Origin: Antedon mediterranea
Lineage: Eukaryota; Echinodermata; Crinoidea; Comatulida; Antedonidae
Assembly: GCF_964355755.1 (NCBI RefSeq)
Contig: NC_092676.1
Coordinates: 21,868,288-21,932,287, forward strand
DNA length: 64,000 nucleotides
Reading direction: 5' to 3'
A program made the translations under genes and the position numbers. Shown here one piece after another: positions 1-13,049 of the stretch (position 1 is the stretch's first letter; each line of letters opens with the position of its first letter). A model generated the notes under the pieces. That model saw nothing but the letters and a program-made list of their open reading frames with translations. It was not told where the DNA came from and did not search any database.

Positions 1-35
1 ATGCTAAATTATAGACCTACTTGTGCTAATAGTAT

Positions 36-182
36 AAAACTCTGTCTACACTATTTAAACTTTATGTGACAAACACGTGTGATGTACCCAAATATAGACA
101 CGATGATGTCATATCCCTACCATATTTGGGTACATGACACTTTTTTTGCCAAACTAGATTAATAGTGTAGACAGAGCTTTAA
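36..182. repeat. Short inverted-repeat element (MITE), copy 1
   Basis: The ends are inverted copies of a motif close to AAAGCTCTGTCTACACTATT. The interior is also partly self-complementary: ACCCAAATAT near the left is mirrored by ATATTTGGGT near the right. Related copies lie at 37491-37630 and 37694-37880. About 150 bp with no coding capacity fits a non-autonomous DNA transposon. I could not settle the target-site duplication, so the superfamily is unassigned. Confidence 0.7.
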
Positions 183-2208
183 ACAAAGATATCTCATGAC
201 ATATAAATTTCTTTACGATTGCTAAACGTTTGTCCCCATTTTGTTCTAAAGTGTTCTTAAAAGCCTATTCCAATCTACTGAATGCTGTAACGACATCCTT
301 CCAATTAAGGCTATAATTGGAAATTACAAATTAGATACTATAAGTAGAACTAAGTAAAAAATATCGTAAACACATTATTATTATCAACTATTATAATTAA
401 TAAACAAAATATAATTGAGAAAAAGAACAAAGAATTAAGAAGTGGACATCCTATTGAATTAGTAGCAAATAAAGACATTTCGGAAATTAGATTAATACGT
501 ACAACCAAGGTCATGATTTGCTTCTGCAAATTGATCTTATTCTGCTAGCAGGACTTAATTAAAACTTGAAAATGCAAGTAATATAATTAAATAATCATTT
601 TATATTGTACTGTTCCTAATTTATTCTATATGTTTATTTCTTGTAGTTTTGTATTTTTAGGAGGTGTCAGTGGGTTTCCTGCTACTGTAGTAATAATTAT
701 CAATGGTATTGTAGTTACTGTAGTCGAATTGTTTTGACATGTTGACCTACATCGAATTGTTGTTTACTATAACCATGGAGAAATAAGTTAGGAACCTAAC
801 TTATTTCTCCATGCTATAACTATCATGTTCTTTTTGTATATTTTTAATGGATGCACCTTCCAATTGGCCAAGTGTCACTGTTGTAAAAGTGTAAACTCCA
901 AATAAATTATTTATTTATTTATGAGGTATGAACCATTTTTAACAAGTTGTCAACTCTTTCATATAATAGCTTAACAACGTTGTCTCACATAACTGTACGT
1001 CTGTAGAAGATGAGATTACTTTTAAAATGTCTCAAACATTAAGCGATCTATTAAATCGGTGGTCTGTTCTAGCTTTGCTATCTCTAGCTAAAAGTACAGT
1101 GTTTTTAAATTCAAGTTTCTTAGGCATGTAGACTAATCAAAAATTATTATCAGATAATTTGCTTATTTTGTTAGTAATGGTTTATATTATGAACATTTAG
1201 TTCCGCTACTGTCGTTTGGAAAAGACAGAAAAGATTGACTTGTTTAATCAATTTGTGGTAAATGTTTACTTGGTATACACCCTACCGTAAATCAAACATA
1301 TTTAGGAATTAGTAAACAAGAACGTATTTTGTCACTATGAATGAATTGGGCATATATACTTTATTGCACCATGAACTTTGCCTGAAATCTCTAACAAGAA
1401 AGGAGTGATGTAGAATAAACATTGCCTGCGTGGTCCTCGCGTGTTACACAGTGCTGTAAAATAAATAGTACTCGCATGTTCATCAAATGTTCTAGTACAA
1501 TTTTTAGGAAACTCTGTCCGTGCTTGAATTTAATGTGTGTTATAATTTGTGTACAATAACACGTTGGGCACTTTTGAGTTAGTGAACTCGAGCCTACCAT
1601 TGTTAACAATATTTCTCTTAGTTACGAAGAAAAATCAAATCGATGTTTTTAGTATTATCCTTTACTATGTATTCTCTATAATGTGGATTTTCTAATTACT
1701 TGTAAGAATTGTTATTGTAGGCCTATTGGAACTTGTTTGTGAGGTTAAATTACCTTTGTTGTATTTATAAAGTAGATTTGTGTGTATATTTTGCTACAAA
1801 AGTTGTCTTACAACTATAACTGTTATACATGTTTCTTGTCGAAAATTCACAAGTTGAAGTTTGCATATTGATTACCTAAGAATACATATCGATCGATTGA
1901 TTAAAACAATCTAGTATAAAAGTATATAGGCCTATTTTGTTATTTACAGAAACTGATAACACATTTTACAAAAACGGTGCTTGTTTGGCTAATCTAAACT
2001 TGATAGATAAGTTTTATTATCATTATTGCTGGCACAATACAAGCCTATCTATTGCTTGAATTAACATGTATACCATACAAAAATATTTCACGTACCTTAG
2101 ATGACGGACCATATACATTCATAATTGTGTGAACTATACTATACGTAACTACTTATAACAACAAGCAATTCAATAAATCGTTCATTTTTCCAGATTTTTT
2201 TTACTTAC
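183..2208. other. Non-coding AT-rich stretch (intron or flank of the membrane-peptidase gene)
   Basis: I find no convincing exon on either strand. If the exon at 2209-2426 (minus) is real, this stretch is its first intron and any further exons lie here or beyond the left edge. The only structure I see is the 40-bp palindrome at 774-813. The 72-codon minus-strand reading frame near 1391-1609 has no recognisable features. Confidence 0.5.
774..813. repeat. Perfect 19-bp-arm palindrome
   Basis: CATGGAGAAATAAGTTAGG is followed by AA and then by its exact reverse complement. This gives a 40-bp hairpin with a 2-nt centre and no mismatch. No neighbouring structure explains it. Confidence 0.85.
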
Positions 2209-2426
2209 TTCAGATTTTCTCTAATGTTGTAAGACTCCATAGTTTCCATCAACTTTTTGCTGATGCTGGAATCAGCTTCTCGGATTGATCTTTCATAGGC
2301 TGCATTCGTTTCCGGATCCGAATCATTAATCGCAAGAGCACCGATTAAAATTCCAATAACAAATCCGCAAATTATACCAAGAATCACAGCAATGACTAAA
2401 TGCGTACGACTTGACTGGCCAGCCAT
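2209..2426 (-). CDS. First coding exon of a type II membrane protein, glutamate carboxypeptidase II/NAALADase-like
   Basis: The exon encodes about 72 residues. It starts with MAGQSSRTH, has a strongly hydrophobic segment at roughly residues 10-31 (LVIAVILGIICGF...), and then a polar stalk ending ...SISKKLMETMESYNIRENL. A short cytosolic tail, one membrane anchor and the K-L-M...NI..NL pattern match the N-terminus of the NAALADase/GCPII family (peptidase M28, transferrin-receptor-like), where this helix precedes the protease-like domain. I chose the start at 2426 because its context (AAGATGG) is good; an in-frame ATG 23 codons upstream would bury the anchor. The exon ends at a strong donor (GTAAGT, 2208-2203). 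The catalytic exons are not visible, so the gene is partial in this window and the family call rests on a short stretch. Confidence 0.5.
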
Positions 2427-2520
2427 CTTGCTTAACGAAACTTCACAAAGTGTATGCGTATCATTAAAGGAAGCAGCAGAGTTAATATGAAGCAAAGAAA
2501 CTGAACTTTGACCAAGATGT

Positions 2521-3769
2521 TAATTAAGTCAAGAATTTCAGTGCGCCCTCAAGTTGTAACATTTGGTTATTTGTATTTATTTACAAGGCGTATCACATTT
2601 TCTTAAATTATTCCTGAAGTTTCACATTATAGGCCTACACGTTTCTGTTTCGCATACAAACACGTGACCGGTAACACTACCCAATAGTATGACAAAAGCA
2701 TATAGGAAATTATTTGTTATTCTTCTTTGAATTAACTAATTAAAATATTCACGAACATGCGCAAACGAATTAAACTATCGTTAGCATGGAAACATTTAAA
2801 AAAAATCAAATATTGAGGGAGCTATTAAAAATAAGCCGGCGGTACATTTGAACAAAGTGCAACTTTGCAGTGCAGAAACGTGGTTGCTTGACTACGCCTA
2901 GAATAAAATCAATGTACGATAACTTTAAAAAACTTCTTGAATTTCGTCAATTTGACATACCATTTTTAATGAACTACTTTCAATATTATTATTCAGGGTC
3001 TATGTTTATATCAGAAATTAAATAAATAATAATAATAAAAATATACATCATAAGCATTCTTGATTCAATGTGATATAAGAGATAAAAACTAAATTTATGT
3101 TGGACTTACGAGTATGTGCTGATGTTCGTCAAATGTAAACACATTTATGTATGACCAGAGAAGAGTGAATTTCACTCTTCCCTGGTATGACGTATCGTGT
3201 TTTTGTTATCGTATCCGTAAGTTTTCGAAAAACTAATCCAAATGGACATGCTGCAGCAACATCCACCACACAAAACACGTTCACAGCCATGTAACGTTTG
3301 ATATAGTTATTACTTGTTTACTTCCTTCGCTATGGCAGGATTTGTATATTATTGGAAACAGCAATAATGAAATCAAATTAACAAATATTCGCTATTATAA
3401 AAGGGAACGGATAAATGCTGTTTCAAGGGTCAGTATAACAATCTATACGGGTTTGTTTTCCATACCAGAGTCCCGCAATTCGATTCATCGGCTGCACTTG
3501 TTTAAATTACGTCTGTTCTGTAAAACTAACTGTGCATCACTCGTTTTAACTTGCAAAAATATAACGATTTATTGTTCGAGTCACTTGTGTTTCATATTTA
3601 GATCTTCATTTTAATTATACTCTTCTATTATAAACTGATTGGCTAATACGATAAAAGTTGTCAGCCAATGATATATAATATAAAGTAACAATACCAACAA
3701 TAACTAAGACCTGTTACCATTAATCTACCACACCTATTACCCGTCATAATAAAGTAGACCACTGCGATT
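2521..3769. other. Intergenic stretch
   Basis: This lies between the putative peptidase exon and the 3' end of SULT gene A. I see no exon. A 16-bp-arm hairpin with one mismatch lies at 3154-3186 (ACCAGAGAAGAGTGAA and its complement). The 90-codon frame at 3342-3614 has no recognisable features. Confidence 0.5.
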
Positions 3770-3772
3770 TTA

Positions 3773-3895
<123 letters not shown>

Positions 3896-4258
3896 TTAAG
3901 TTTAAAAAATAATGAATTGTTCTCTAATACATAGTAAATTGTTCTAGATACGGACTAAGTGATAGCATAGCACACTTAGACTTGTATCTATAATCAGTCA
4001 CAATCTACCTTTTCACAACTGCAGCATTATTATATTAGTATGTGTTCATGTATCGAATGGTAAAATTGTGTTATGAATTGATTGAATACGGTAACGACCC
4101 ATGGCGTCTGTGGCACCATTACAACTGTAAGAGACCCTTTAAAATAACGATCGTATCAACTCTCTTTGATTTTTTTAATGAATTAAATTGCGCTTTCAAA
4201 TTTGTATTGTAATTTTAGATGAGTTTTTTAAATAAATTGAAATGGAAAGCAATACAAA

Positions 4259-4280
4259 GTATTGATTGATTGATTGATTC
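4259..4280 (+). repeat. (ATTG)n microsatellite with LINE-tail-like flank
   Basis: Tandem ATTG units lie in intron 5 of SULT gene A. They follow a stretch (…AAATAAATTGAAATGGAAAGC) that resembles the 3' tail of a LINE. Similar (ATTG)n tails occur near 8311 and 32095. Confidence 0.5.
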
Positions 4281-6865
4281 TTTTTTTTATTAATACAGTG
4301 TTGCTAGTAGCCGGTTCATTTCACCGTTGTAAGATTGGATACATTGTTACATCCAATTGTTGTATAGTATAGTAGCACATTTTAGGATAGTACAGTAATA
4401 GACTACTCATTAGACATAGTTTTATTAATTCCATCGAAAACCAACACAAATCTGTTATGGAAGAATTTAATTCAAATACCTTTTCGCAATAGTTTGAATG
4501 GAATCGCTTCTCGTATTTTATCTGGAACCGAATTCTTTGGTAACTTTCCGTCAAACTTGTTCTTCATTCTTGAAAAATCAGCAATGTTTACGAGTTTATC
4601 TAAAGTCTCTGTGGATGTCGGTTGTCCTAAGAAAGTTGCAAGTTCATCAATAACAGATCGAATATTCTACAAAAAGGGTTACAGATCATTATATGCTCGG
4701 AAATACTAAGCCTATTTATGTTATAATGTTGTTGGATATTGGTCAATAGTCAGCACGAAATGAGAAGGAAATTTAAGACTGTTATCTCGCTTTCGAGACA
4801 CATTCGACGATGATCAACATCCTCCTAGACACGCGGATTTCTGCGTTAGTAAAGTTAGGTTTTACAGTAGAAGAAAGAACATCATAAGAAGGAAATGAAA
4901 ACATGCAAAACTTTACTTTGTCATGATTGGTCATTTATTATTGTTTTTTATTTAAATCGACAAAATGCAGTTAAAAAAATCATTAAATCGACAAAATTCA
5001 GTCCAGATAATGGGCTTATACGCAAGCGTATGATAAAATAAAGGAGGAAAAATAAATTGCTCATCCTTATACCACTTGTTAATTTAAACAGTGTGGTGGT
5101 TAGGTCACGGCGAATGCGATTATGGCGATAATTAGTTGTTGATTGATGCCGATATTACGTCATTATTTTTAAAACTCTAGCATTACGATTACGCATGCAG
5201 AAATATGTTATGTTGAAACCCCACCATGTACTGTAATCACACTTCCAGTGTTCACACTTACCAGTTTCATATCCTCGTAAGTTGTAAAGTAAAAGTTATT
5301 TTCATTCCTGTGTTTCCAGTAGTTTAAGTTAAAATTAAACCAAGATCGACCAGGCACTGTAAAAACATTATATATATGTTTTTAAAGGCATGCATACTAA
5401 GGTGATGTTTGCAAAATGTGGAATGATAAGAAATTGTAATTATAGATAATTCCTTAATGGTATTTTTCATTTAAAGTGAAAGAAAACTAACGGAATATAT
5501 ATGCCATTTTTTGCTGAGAAATTAATTAATTATTATTTTTATTTAAAATATATTGGATCTAATTTAAAAAGTTTGATATAAAAGTTATGTCATCCAAGAT
5601 ATTTATCTGTTGTTGCTTGTTTAATTTAGTCGTTGTTTTTTAGTAACAGGGATTAAGTTAGTTATTTATTTACACAGGTACGTTGGCTTTGGTACATTTA
5701 CGTTGGTGTGTAACTAAACCAGAAATTGCCCAAATCGTACATTAAAGAAAAAACAGTAAAAATGTCTTACTCCCCGAGTTAAAGAAAGAAGAATTATTTA
5801 CTTACTATTTTCAGACATGAAACATCGCAAGAAATTGTCCCAAGTTTCAAATTCTTCGGAATGCCGGAAAGGTTGTGCAAAATGAAAATACGAAACCGCA
5901 GAATCTTTTGGATTTCTAACCAGAAATACAATCTGAGATAGACAAGGTAATCATATTAAATGTTGCTTTAAACTAAAGCGTTGAATCTTTTAGCAAGCTA
6001 GTATCTTCAAAATTACTGAATAATGACACTGCTGAGTATCACTAGCTGGATCTCAATGGAGATAAACAAATAAACTAATTAAGCAAAAAGCTAAATGCAA
6101 AACAGCCAGAAAAATATGCAGAGCTTTCGGGTAGTACTAGCCCTTCATCACTGTTGTGCTAGGTAGGTGTATATGTTTTTTTAAAGTAGTTACCCAGTAT
6201 TATAATTTATAAACATTTCCAGTCTGTTGATGAATGATGTTAATGAAAATGTGTTACTAAAAATAAGTACCTTTGCTTTTCCGTTTAATGCAGCTTTAGG
6301 TAAGAGTTCTTCGTGAATATGCGTCACAATTACGCGTTGATGGTCACGTGATGTCTGTTCACATTTATTTATTATGTCCAAATATTCCAATGGTATCAGA
6401 TGAATTCCAAAAATCCTTTCTGCTTTTTCGTAATCGCCATTTGCTAAAATGCTTTTTACAATCTCTGCCATCCAATGACTTCCTGTTTTAAAAAAATTAA
6501 CATGTAGGCTAGAAAAATTTGACAGTAAATGTTGACAAAAAAACACAACATCGAATTACTAATTTATTAATTGCATCAAGGTCTTCCTTGATTGCATTAC
6601 ATCTTAGAAAAAATTCCGCCCCTACGTGATCAGAAATATTTCTGAATTGTTGACTGTTGTTGGAAGTAAGACAACTATGAGTCACTCCACTTTTGATCTT
6701 GCAATTCTATGGAAAACATGCTTATCTTTTAATTTGTAATAACTTGAAAACATGATTTTGACTGCAATCACACATAAGAATATGACCAAGATATGTACCT
6801 TTCTCAACCTAAACATGTGTTTTACCAAAAAGTTTAGTAATGGAATTACCTTCACAAACACTTAC

Positions 6866-7235
6866 CAGTTGTTGGAGACCATCAACTGAGGGAGCAAGTA
6901 AAACAAGGTCATCCACATAACTAAGATGAATTCAAAATAATACATTGACAACCCTGTTTCAATCCATTTAGTCTAGAGTTAAGAGTACTAACATATGTAG
7001 AGGGGACATAACCCTACACTGGCAAATTCTATACTGTAAATGGATTTGAAACAGAGACCCCCAACGTATCACAAAACTCTGTTTCTCATACCAACATTTG
7101 AGCAATTTGACAATACAAAGATTCATACCACTATTAATGAGCTTACTATAAAGAGCCTTGTGATTGACCCAATCAAAAGCCTTACTGGCATCTAGAAAGC
7201 AGGCAAAAACTGGCCGACTACCATTTCTATTTTAG
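6866..7235 (-). pseudogene. Decayed non-LTR reverse transcriptase fragment
   Basis: Read on the minus strand, this retains typical non-LTR RT blocks: FACFLDASKAFDWVNHKAL (first catalytic Asp) and, further on, SYVDDLVLLAPSVDGLQQL (the YxDD box). Frame continuity is lost in between and only a few hundred bases remain. It lies in intron 1 of SULT gene A and differs in sequence from the fuller LINE at 8.3-13.2 kb, so it is an older and separate insertion of a Jockey/CR1-like element. Confidence 0.75.
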
Positions 7236-7262
7236 TAGTCAATGAAATGTTTTAACAAGTAT

Positions 7263-8308
7263 CAGTCGAGTGTTTTGCTTTAAATGCAAATTAAAAGGCC
7301 TATAATAAAATAAATTGATATAAAAGGGTGCAAAAAGGGAAAAGAAAGTGATTCCAGAAGAATACAATTCCATTGGAGAAGACATTGGAGGAACTAAAAG
7401 ATAACGTATCCAGAGCAGACTGAAGAACAGAAGTCGAAAAACAGAAGACGGAAGAAAATAGGAATGTGTAGAACATAAAGAAAAAAAGAATGTTATCTCA
7501 TGACTGCAACAGTATCATAAAGTATTGTTTTTTTTTTTCGTATTTATTTGTGTCTTTTTTTTTTGTTAACTATGTAATGAATGTTATTTCCCTTTAAAAA
7601 AAAAAATTATTTCTATACATAATGTTGTTCCTGATTGTGATGGCTTCTATTTCCTTATATAAATAGCCTATACAGTTTTACGCACAAACAAGATCCTATG
7701 TAGTTTTACTTTCTTTATTCAATATCCATTCATCTCACATGTTTTCTCCCATCCCATAATATAGTATTTCCAGGAACCTCCCGACTTTTGCCCAATTTAT
7801 AATTGCGGCCGGCATTACACTCTGATCATGACTACAATTAGTACACTATATATTGTCGGAGGCCTCACACTTGGTCCTAGACGCAACTACTTCAGGGTTG
7901 CTTCACATACATCTCTTTCGTAATTCGCATTCTTTGTTCTTGCAATTGTTGAATATATATGTGAACTTTATTCAATCAATCGTACATTTGTTATAATGGT
8001 AACCACAATAAGATATAATATTACAGTAGATTTTTACAAAAAAACAAGACCAATATAGATATTAATTATAAAATATATACAATGATTATTTACAGTAATG
8101 ATAATAATAAAAAGTATTTGTTTATATTGAATATTATTGGAAACCGAAGTTGAATAATAAAATACTGGAAAGTTTAATTAGAAGTTTACAATCAATGGAA
8201 AGGATGAAAACATATAATATTGTAAGTATTAAAAGTAGCAGTGTTTAGGGAGATTACTGTATATTGGCAACGGCCTACAGTTGAACATGGTTTTAAACAA
8301 AAGTTATA
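7263..8308. other. Intron 1 of SULT gene A, no gene
   Basis: The stretch contains purine-rich DNA (7310-7500), T- and A-runs near 7528-7605, and a GATTGATTGAATAAAG tail (minus strand) near 7963-7981. That tail may be the 3' end of another LINE, or the true end of the LINE to its right. No exon is seen. Confidence 0.45.
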
Positions 8309-8624
8309 TATTGATTGATTGAATCGGGCATCACTATGAGCAAAGCTTTAAAATGTGATGTCCTATGTAACAATTAAAAATTGGAAAAAATAAATAAATA
8401 AATAAATTACAATAGAAACAATAACAATTAGTAAATATATATGTAAACAATAGAGACAATAAGCAATAATCATAAATGACAGTTGAATAATAAAAAAAAT
8501 ATATATATTATTATATATGTAATAACAATTTCAAAAATATGACCAGAATAGATCATTCATAAAAAAAAAGAAAAAAAAAAGAAATCGATAATGAAAAATA
8601 TTTTGTTCCTAATACGTTGTGATT

Positions 8625-11603
8625 TTAGGTATTAGAATATTTTTTGAGGAGATTAGTATGAATTGTTTTTTTAAATAGTCCTATACTCTTGATTTCTCTT
8701 ACTGAGTTTTCAATGCTATTCCATGTCTTGGCACCCCTATAGCATATACTCTGTTGTCCTATTTTGGTTCTTTTTAGTACAGTGGTATAGTTTTTTTTAT
8801 TCCTGGTATCATAATTATGTGTTGATTCAATTGTTTGAAAGTAAGTGTCAAACGTAATTGGGAGCTGTTTATTATGAAATTGGAAGAGTAGTATTGCCAT
8901 ATGTTTTTTATAAAGATCGAATATATTTAATGTGTTGGTTTGTATAAATAGCGGTTGGGAAGGATGTTGATAGTGGACTTTGCATATAATTCGTAGTGCT
9001 TTTTTCTGGAGGATGTGAAGTCGGTTTAATTTACTTGGTCCGAAGGAGCCCCATACTACTATTGCATACGTTAAATGGGGAAGGATTATAGATTTATAAA
9101 TTTGCAATAGAGTCATATATGGTAAAAAATACTTTAATTTATTCAGAATTCTTATTATCTTTGAAACTTTGTTTGCAATGCCATCAATATGGGTACAGAA
9201 GGACAAAAATTTGTCTAAGGTAACTCCTAAGAATTTGATATGGGTTACCTCTTCAAGTGTGGTGTTATTTACGTATAGTTGCATGTCTGTGAAGTCGGTT
9301 GAATTCTGGCGCCCTCTAAAGATTATGTATTTAGTTTTATTTGTATTAATTGAGAGTTTGTTAGCTCTAAACCAAGTGGTTAGTCGTTGTAATTCGCAGT
9401 TTAGTATATTACATGCAACTATGGGGTCATTATGTTTGAGGAATATGTTTGTATCGTCCGCGAATATAATAAGTTCGACAACTTTGCTTACACAAAATAT
9501 GTCATTTATAAATAACAAAAATAGCAATGGGCCAATGATAGATCCCTGTGGAACACCAACTTTTACTTCTCTTTTTATTGATTTGTGTGATTCAATAGTA
9601 ACATACTGAGTTCTGTGGTTTAGGTAACTCCTGAACCAGTCTAACACAATACCACGTATGCCATAGCATTTCATTTTATTGATTAGTATTCTATGATCGA
9701 TCGTATCGAAAGCTTTCGACAGATCTAGGAAAACACCTATAATGAATGAGTTGTTATCAATTGCTGATGTTATTTTTTCTAGTGTGTGTAGTAGAGCATG
9801 TGCAGTTGAATGTTTTTGTCGGAATCCATATTGAGATTGATTTATTATGTTGTATTTATTAAGGTATGAAATGGTTTGGTCGTAGACAACTCTTTCATAT
9901 ATTTTAGAAAGACATGGTAAGATTGATATGGGTCGATAATTATTAAGGTTTTGCCTATCGCCACTTTTAAAAACAGGTATAGTTTTGGCACATTTTAGTT
10001 CATCAGGGAATCGGCCAGTGGCGAGCGAAACGTTTATTAAGTGTGAAATAGGTTTTGTAAGGTAGACGGGATTGTACTTGATATAGTAAGCACTGATATC
10101 ATCGTGACCTGGTGTTTTATCTGTTTCTAATTCATTAATGTATGTCATTATTTCGTATTCTGTTGTGGGTCTGAAATACATAGAATTAAGGTAGTTACCA
10201 GTCAAATATGACGTTGGATCAATGGCAGGGTTGTTATCATGGTTAATTTTGTCAGCTAATTGTTTCCCAATATTAATAAAGTAAGAATTGAATGCATCGG
10301 ATTTTGTTTCTGGGTTAGTGTATGTCTCTGTCCCATGTTTTAGGTTTGATGGCAGTTTGGATTTTGTCTTCCTACCTAAAAGTTGATTAATGGCATTCCA
10401 CGTTTCTTTTATATTATTTTTATTTTTTTCAAATTTATTAAAATAGTATTCCTTTTTTCGTTTTCTAATAATATTGGTAAGTACGTTTCTATAGTTTGTA
10501 TATTTAGATTTATTTATGTTTGTCGGTCTACGTTTGTATTTGCTATATAATTTGTTTCTAGTAACAATTGACTTAGCAATTGATTCCGTTATCCAAGGAG
10601 ATTGAAGTTTATTAGCTTTGAGTTTAATCTTTTTTATTGGAAAGCATATATTAACTAATGATTGCAGAGTTGTGGAAAAATGTTGATATGCTTTGTTTGC
10701 GTCATTTTATTCTAGGACATCCTGCCACTGTTGATTTGCAAGTTCATGCTTAAAATGATCAATGTTGTACTGTTTATTTTCGCGTTTATAACAGTATACG
10801 TTGTTATGATAATGGTGAGTTTCGGATGTGTTTATGCAGAATATTGGAAGGTGGTCGGATATATCCGAATATATGATACCAGTGTTTATGTTATTTGTTA
10901 GATGGGAATTGTAGAGAATATTATCTATTATGGAAGCAGAGTTTTCTGTTATTCTTGTGGGCTTATTAATAAGAAAAGTGAAGGACTGGGACTGGATATT
11001 GTCAAGGTGGGATTCGATGTTTTTGTCTCTCATGTGTTGACTAATGTCTAAGTTCATATCACCAGTAATGTATGCTAGCTTATTTTCTTTGTTAATCATC
11101 TGCATGACTATTGACAACTGATTGTTGAAAGTTTGTACATTTGTATCAGGGGGCCTATATATTACTCCGCAAGATATTGTTTTATTTTCTATTTTAACAT
11201 CAATAAATATAGATTCTCCTTCGGTCAGTATTGAAGCGAGGTCATTTCGCATCTCGTAACTAAGGGTTTCTGATAGATAAAGGGCAACTCCTCCTCTTCG
11301 TCCTATCCTATCTTTATGGATAAATGTATATTTTGGTATTTCGTACAGTGATGTTGTAGAATTAGGAGAAATCCATGTTTCTTCTAGGGCAATAATTGAA
11401 AAGGAGTGATTTATTGAATTAATCAGATTCAAAATATCATCAAATTTGTTGACCATGCTACGGCAGTTCAGGCTTAGAATGGAGAAGTGATTGGCATGTA
11501 TCGAGTTCTTAAAACTTAGATTAAAATCGTTTATCTGGTAATATTTAGTTTCTTCAATATTGATATCATCATTATGGTTAATGTCATTTAAGCTAAATAT
11601 CAT
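8625..11603 (-). pseudogene. LINE ORF2: AP-type endonuclease plus reverse transcriptase, one in-frame stop
   Basis: One continuous frame of about 990 codons is interrupted by a single TAA at 10709-10707. The first part (residues ~40-270) is an exonuclease/endonuclease/phosphatase domain with ILSLNCRSMVNKFD, the E of LEETW, GGVALYL, YRPP, TGDMN and SDISDHLPI. The second part has RT blocks VFLDLSKAFDTIDH, GVPQGSIIGPLLFLLFINDI and the catalytic FADD. The domain order is that of CR1/L2/Jockey-type LINEs, which nick the target and reverse-transcribe from it. Because only one nonsense codon separates the two halves, the copy is young or recently active. A sequencing error or polymorphism is also possible. 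Confidence 0.88.
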
Positions 11604-12290
11604 AATGCAATTTTAAAGTTTAAAAAAGAAGAATGGTCAGAGAAAAGATTTAAAAAAAAAAACAAAAAAAAAACAAAAAAAACCAGTATAATTAAGATAA
11701 CTAATTCAGGTCAACCGAACAATGTGGTTGCTCCGTCATATTATTAGTATACATATATTTTGCTAAGTAAAAACAATTGAGTGCGAAATGTGTAAACACA
11801 GTGATAAATCTTAATTACAGCACTAATCCTATTTTCACCCACCCTCAACCCCACCATCCCCCAACCCCATCATCCCCCAACCCCTCCCCCACCAACCCAC
11901 ATCGTTCCAATTTTATCCCATTCTTAATCCAAATCATAATACTTAATAGTGTGTGAATGAAAGCAATAGGGAGTCGTGTATTGTGTTAAGCAATTGAGTT
12001 TTTCACTACTTGATTAAAAAATAGGCAAAGTATGTGACACACAACACAGCAACAGATTACGTAACATGGTATTTAAGTCAGTGTGCCAATTCTTTCACCT
12101 GCTAATGTTTAGGTTATGTAAACACATAATCGCGATCGTGTTGATGTTTCAATTCCGTACAGTTTGAATTCTCCTAGTGGATACAATAAGTGATACCCAT
12201 TTTCTGCATATGGTTTAATGCTGTTATAGTTAGGCAGGATATAGTCACAAATTGAATTCAATTAAAAACAAACGAACGAAAATAAAGAAG

Positions 12291-13049
12291 TTATGTATAC
12301 ATTTTACCGTTAATGTAAAGGTTGCCATTTCTGAATACAGTCTTTTTACCTTCTTCATACGCTTTCTTCATAACTTCTCGCAGGCCTCGCTTTTTGATAA
12401 TATCTGCTACTGGCATATCTTCTAGTACAAACATCTCGGAATTTTTCAGTATAGACTTAGCTCTTCCGAGTACTTCAAATCTCTGTGGTCGATATATAAA
12501 TTTAACAATGATATGTCTTGGCTTACCACTTATTGTTGATGGTTTTCCTGTGCGATGAGCCGTTTCAATGACGATGTCGTTTAGGTTGAGTGTTTTATTT
12601 AGTAATTCCTTAATCTTTTTTGTTGCATCTTCGTTTGGTTCCTCAGTTATCCCACCAAATCTCAGGTTAAAACTCCTTGAATACCGTTCAAGATTCAGAA
12701 TATCATTTTGTATACTGGTAATTTTTTTCTTTTCTGTTTCAAGTGTTGTTGAAATATCTTTCATTTCGCTATCATACGTTGTTACTTTCTTTTCAAGATC
12801 GTTGATTGACTCGGAGGTAAACGTAATGGATTTCTCCATATCTAATTGTTTTGCCTCCATTGAGTCAATTCTATTCATAATTGAGGTTTGATTTTTAAGT
12901 ACAGAGTCTAGTTTTGTTTGCATTTCAGTTGTTAGCGTTTTAATTTCCCGCCTTAATAACTGGATTTCGCTGGTTTCTTCGGTGGGTGTCGCCTGGGTCG
13001 TTGAGGTGTCCGGAGGGGTACGTTCAGTTTGGTCCTTTTTTCTGACCAT
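12291..13049 (-). CDS. LINE ORF1: coiled-coil RNA-binding protein (L1 ORF1p-like fold)
   Basis: 252 codons, uninterrupted. The N-terminus is low-complexity and Thr/Pro-rich, followed by a predicted coiled coil at roughly residues 28-120 with regular hydrophobic spacing (IQLLRREIKTL, ILNLERYSRS). A compact region follows (NLRFGGITEEPNED..., IVIETAHRTGKPS, RHIIVKFIYRPQRFEVL) and a C-terminal basic segment. This order of coiled coil, RRM-like domain and C-terminal domain is that of L1-type ORF1 proteins (Transposase_22 family), which bind element RNA in trimers. Homology beyond that pattern is inferred. Confidence 0.75.
   Translation of the reverse strand: MVRKKDQTERTPPDTSTTQATPTEETSEIQLLRREIKTLTTEMQTKLDSVLKNQTSIMNRIDSMEAKQLDMEKSITFTSESINDLEKKVTTYDSEMKDISTTLETEKKKITSIQNDILNLERYSRSFNLRFGGITEEPNEDATKKIKELLNKTLNLNDIVIETAHRTGKPSTISGKPRHIIVKFIYRPQRFEVLGRAKSILKNSEMFVLEDMPVADIIKKRGLREVMKKAYEEGKKTVFRNGNLYINGKMYT

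Noticed and set aside
3342-3614. 90-codon plus-strand frame
   Set aside because: No motif, no paralogue in the window, no splice context; length is unremarkable in AT-rich DNA.
9169-9609. 146-codon plus-strand frame opposite the LINE RT
   Set aside because: Antisense shadow of ORF2 with no recognisable domain.
12322-12891. Plus-strand frames opposite LINE ORF1
   Set aside because: Antisense shadows; hydrophobic Phe/Ser-rich composition results from reading the coiled coil backwards.
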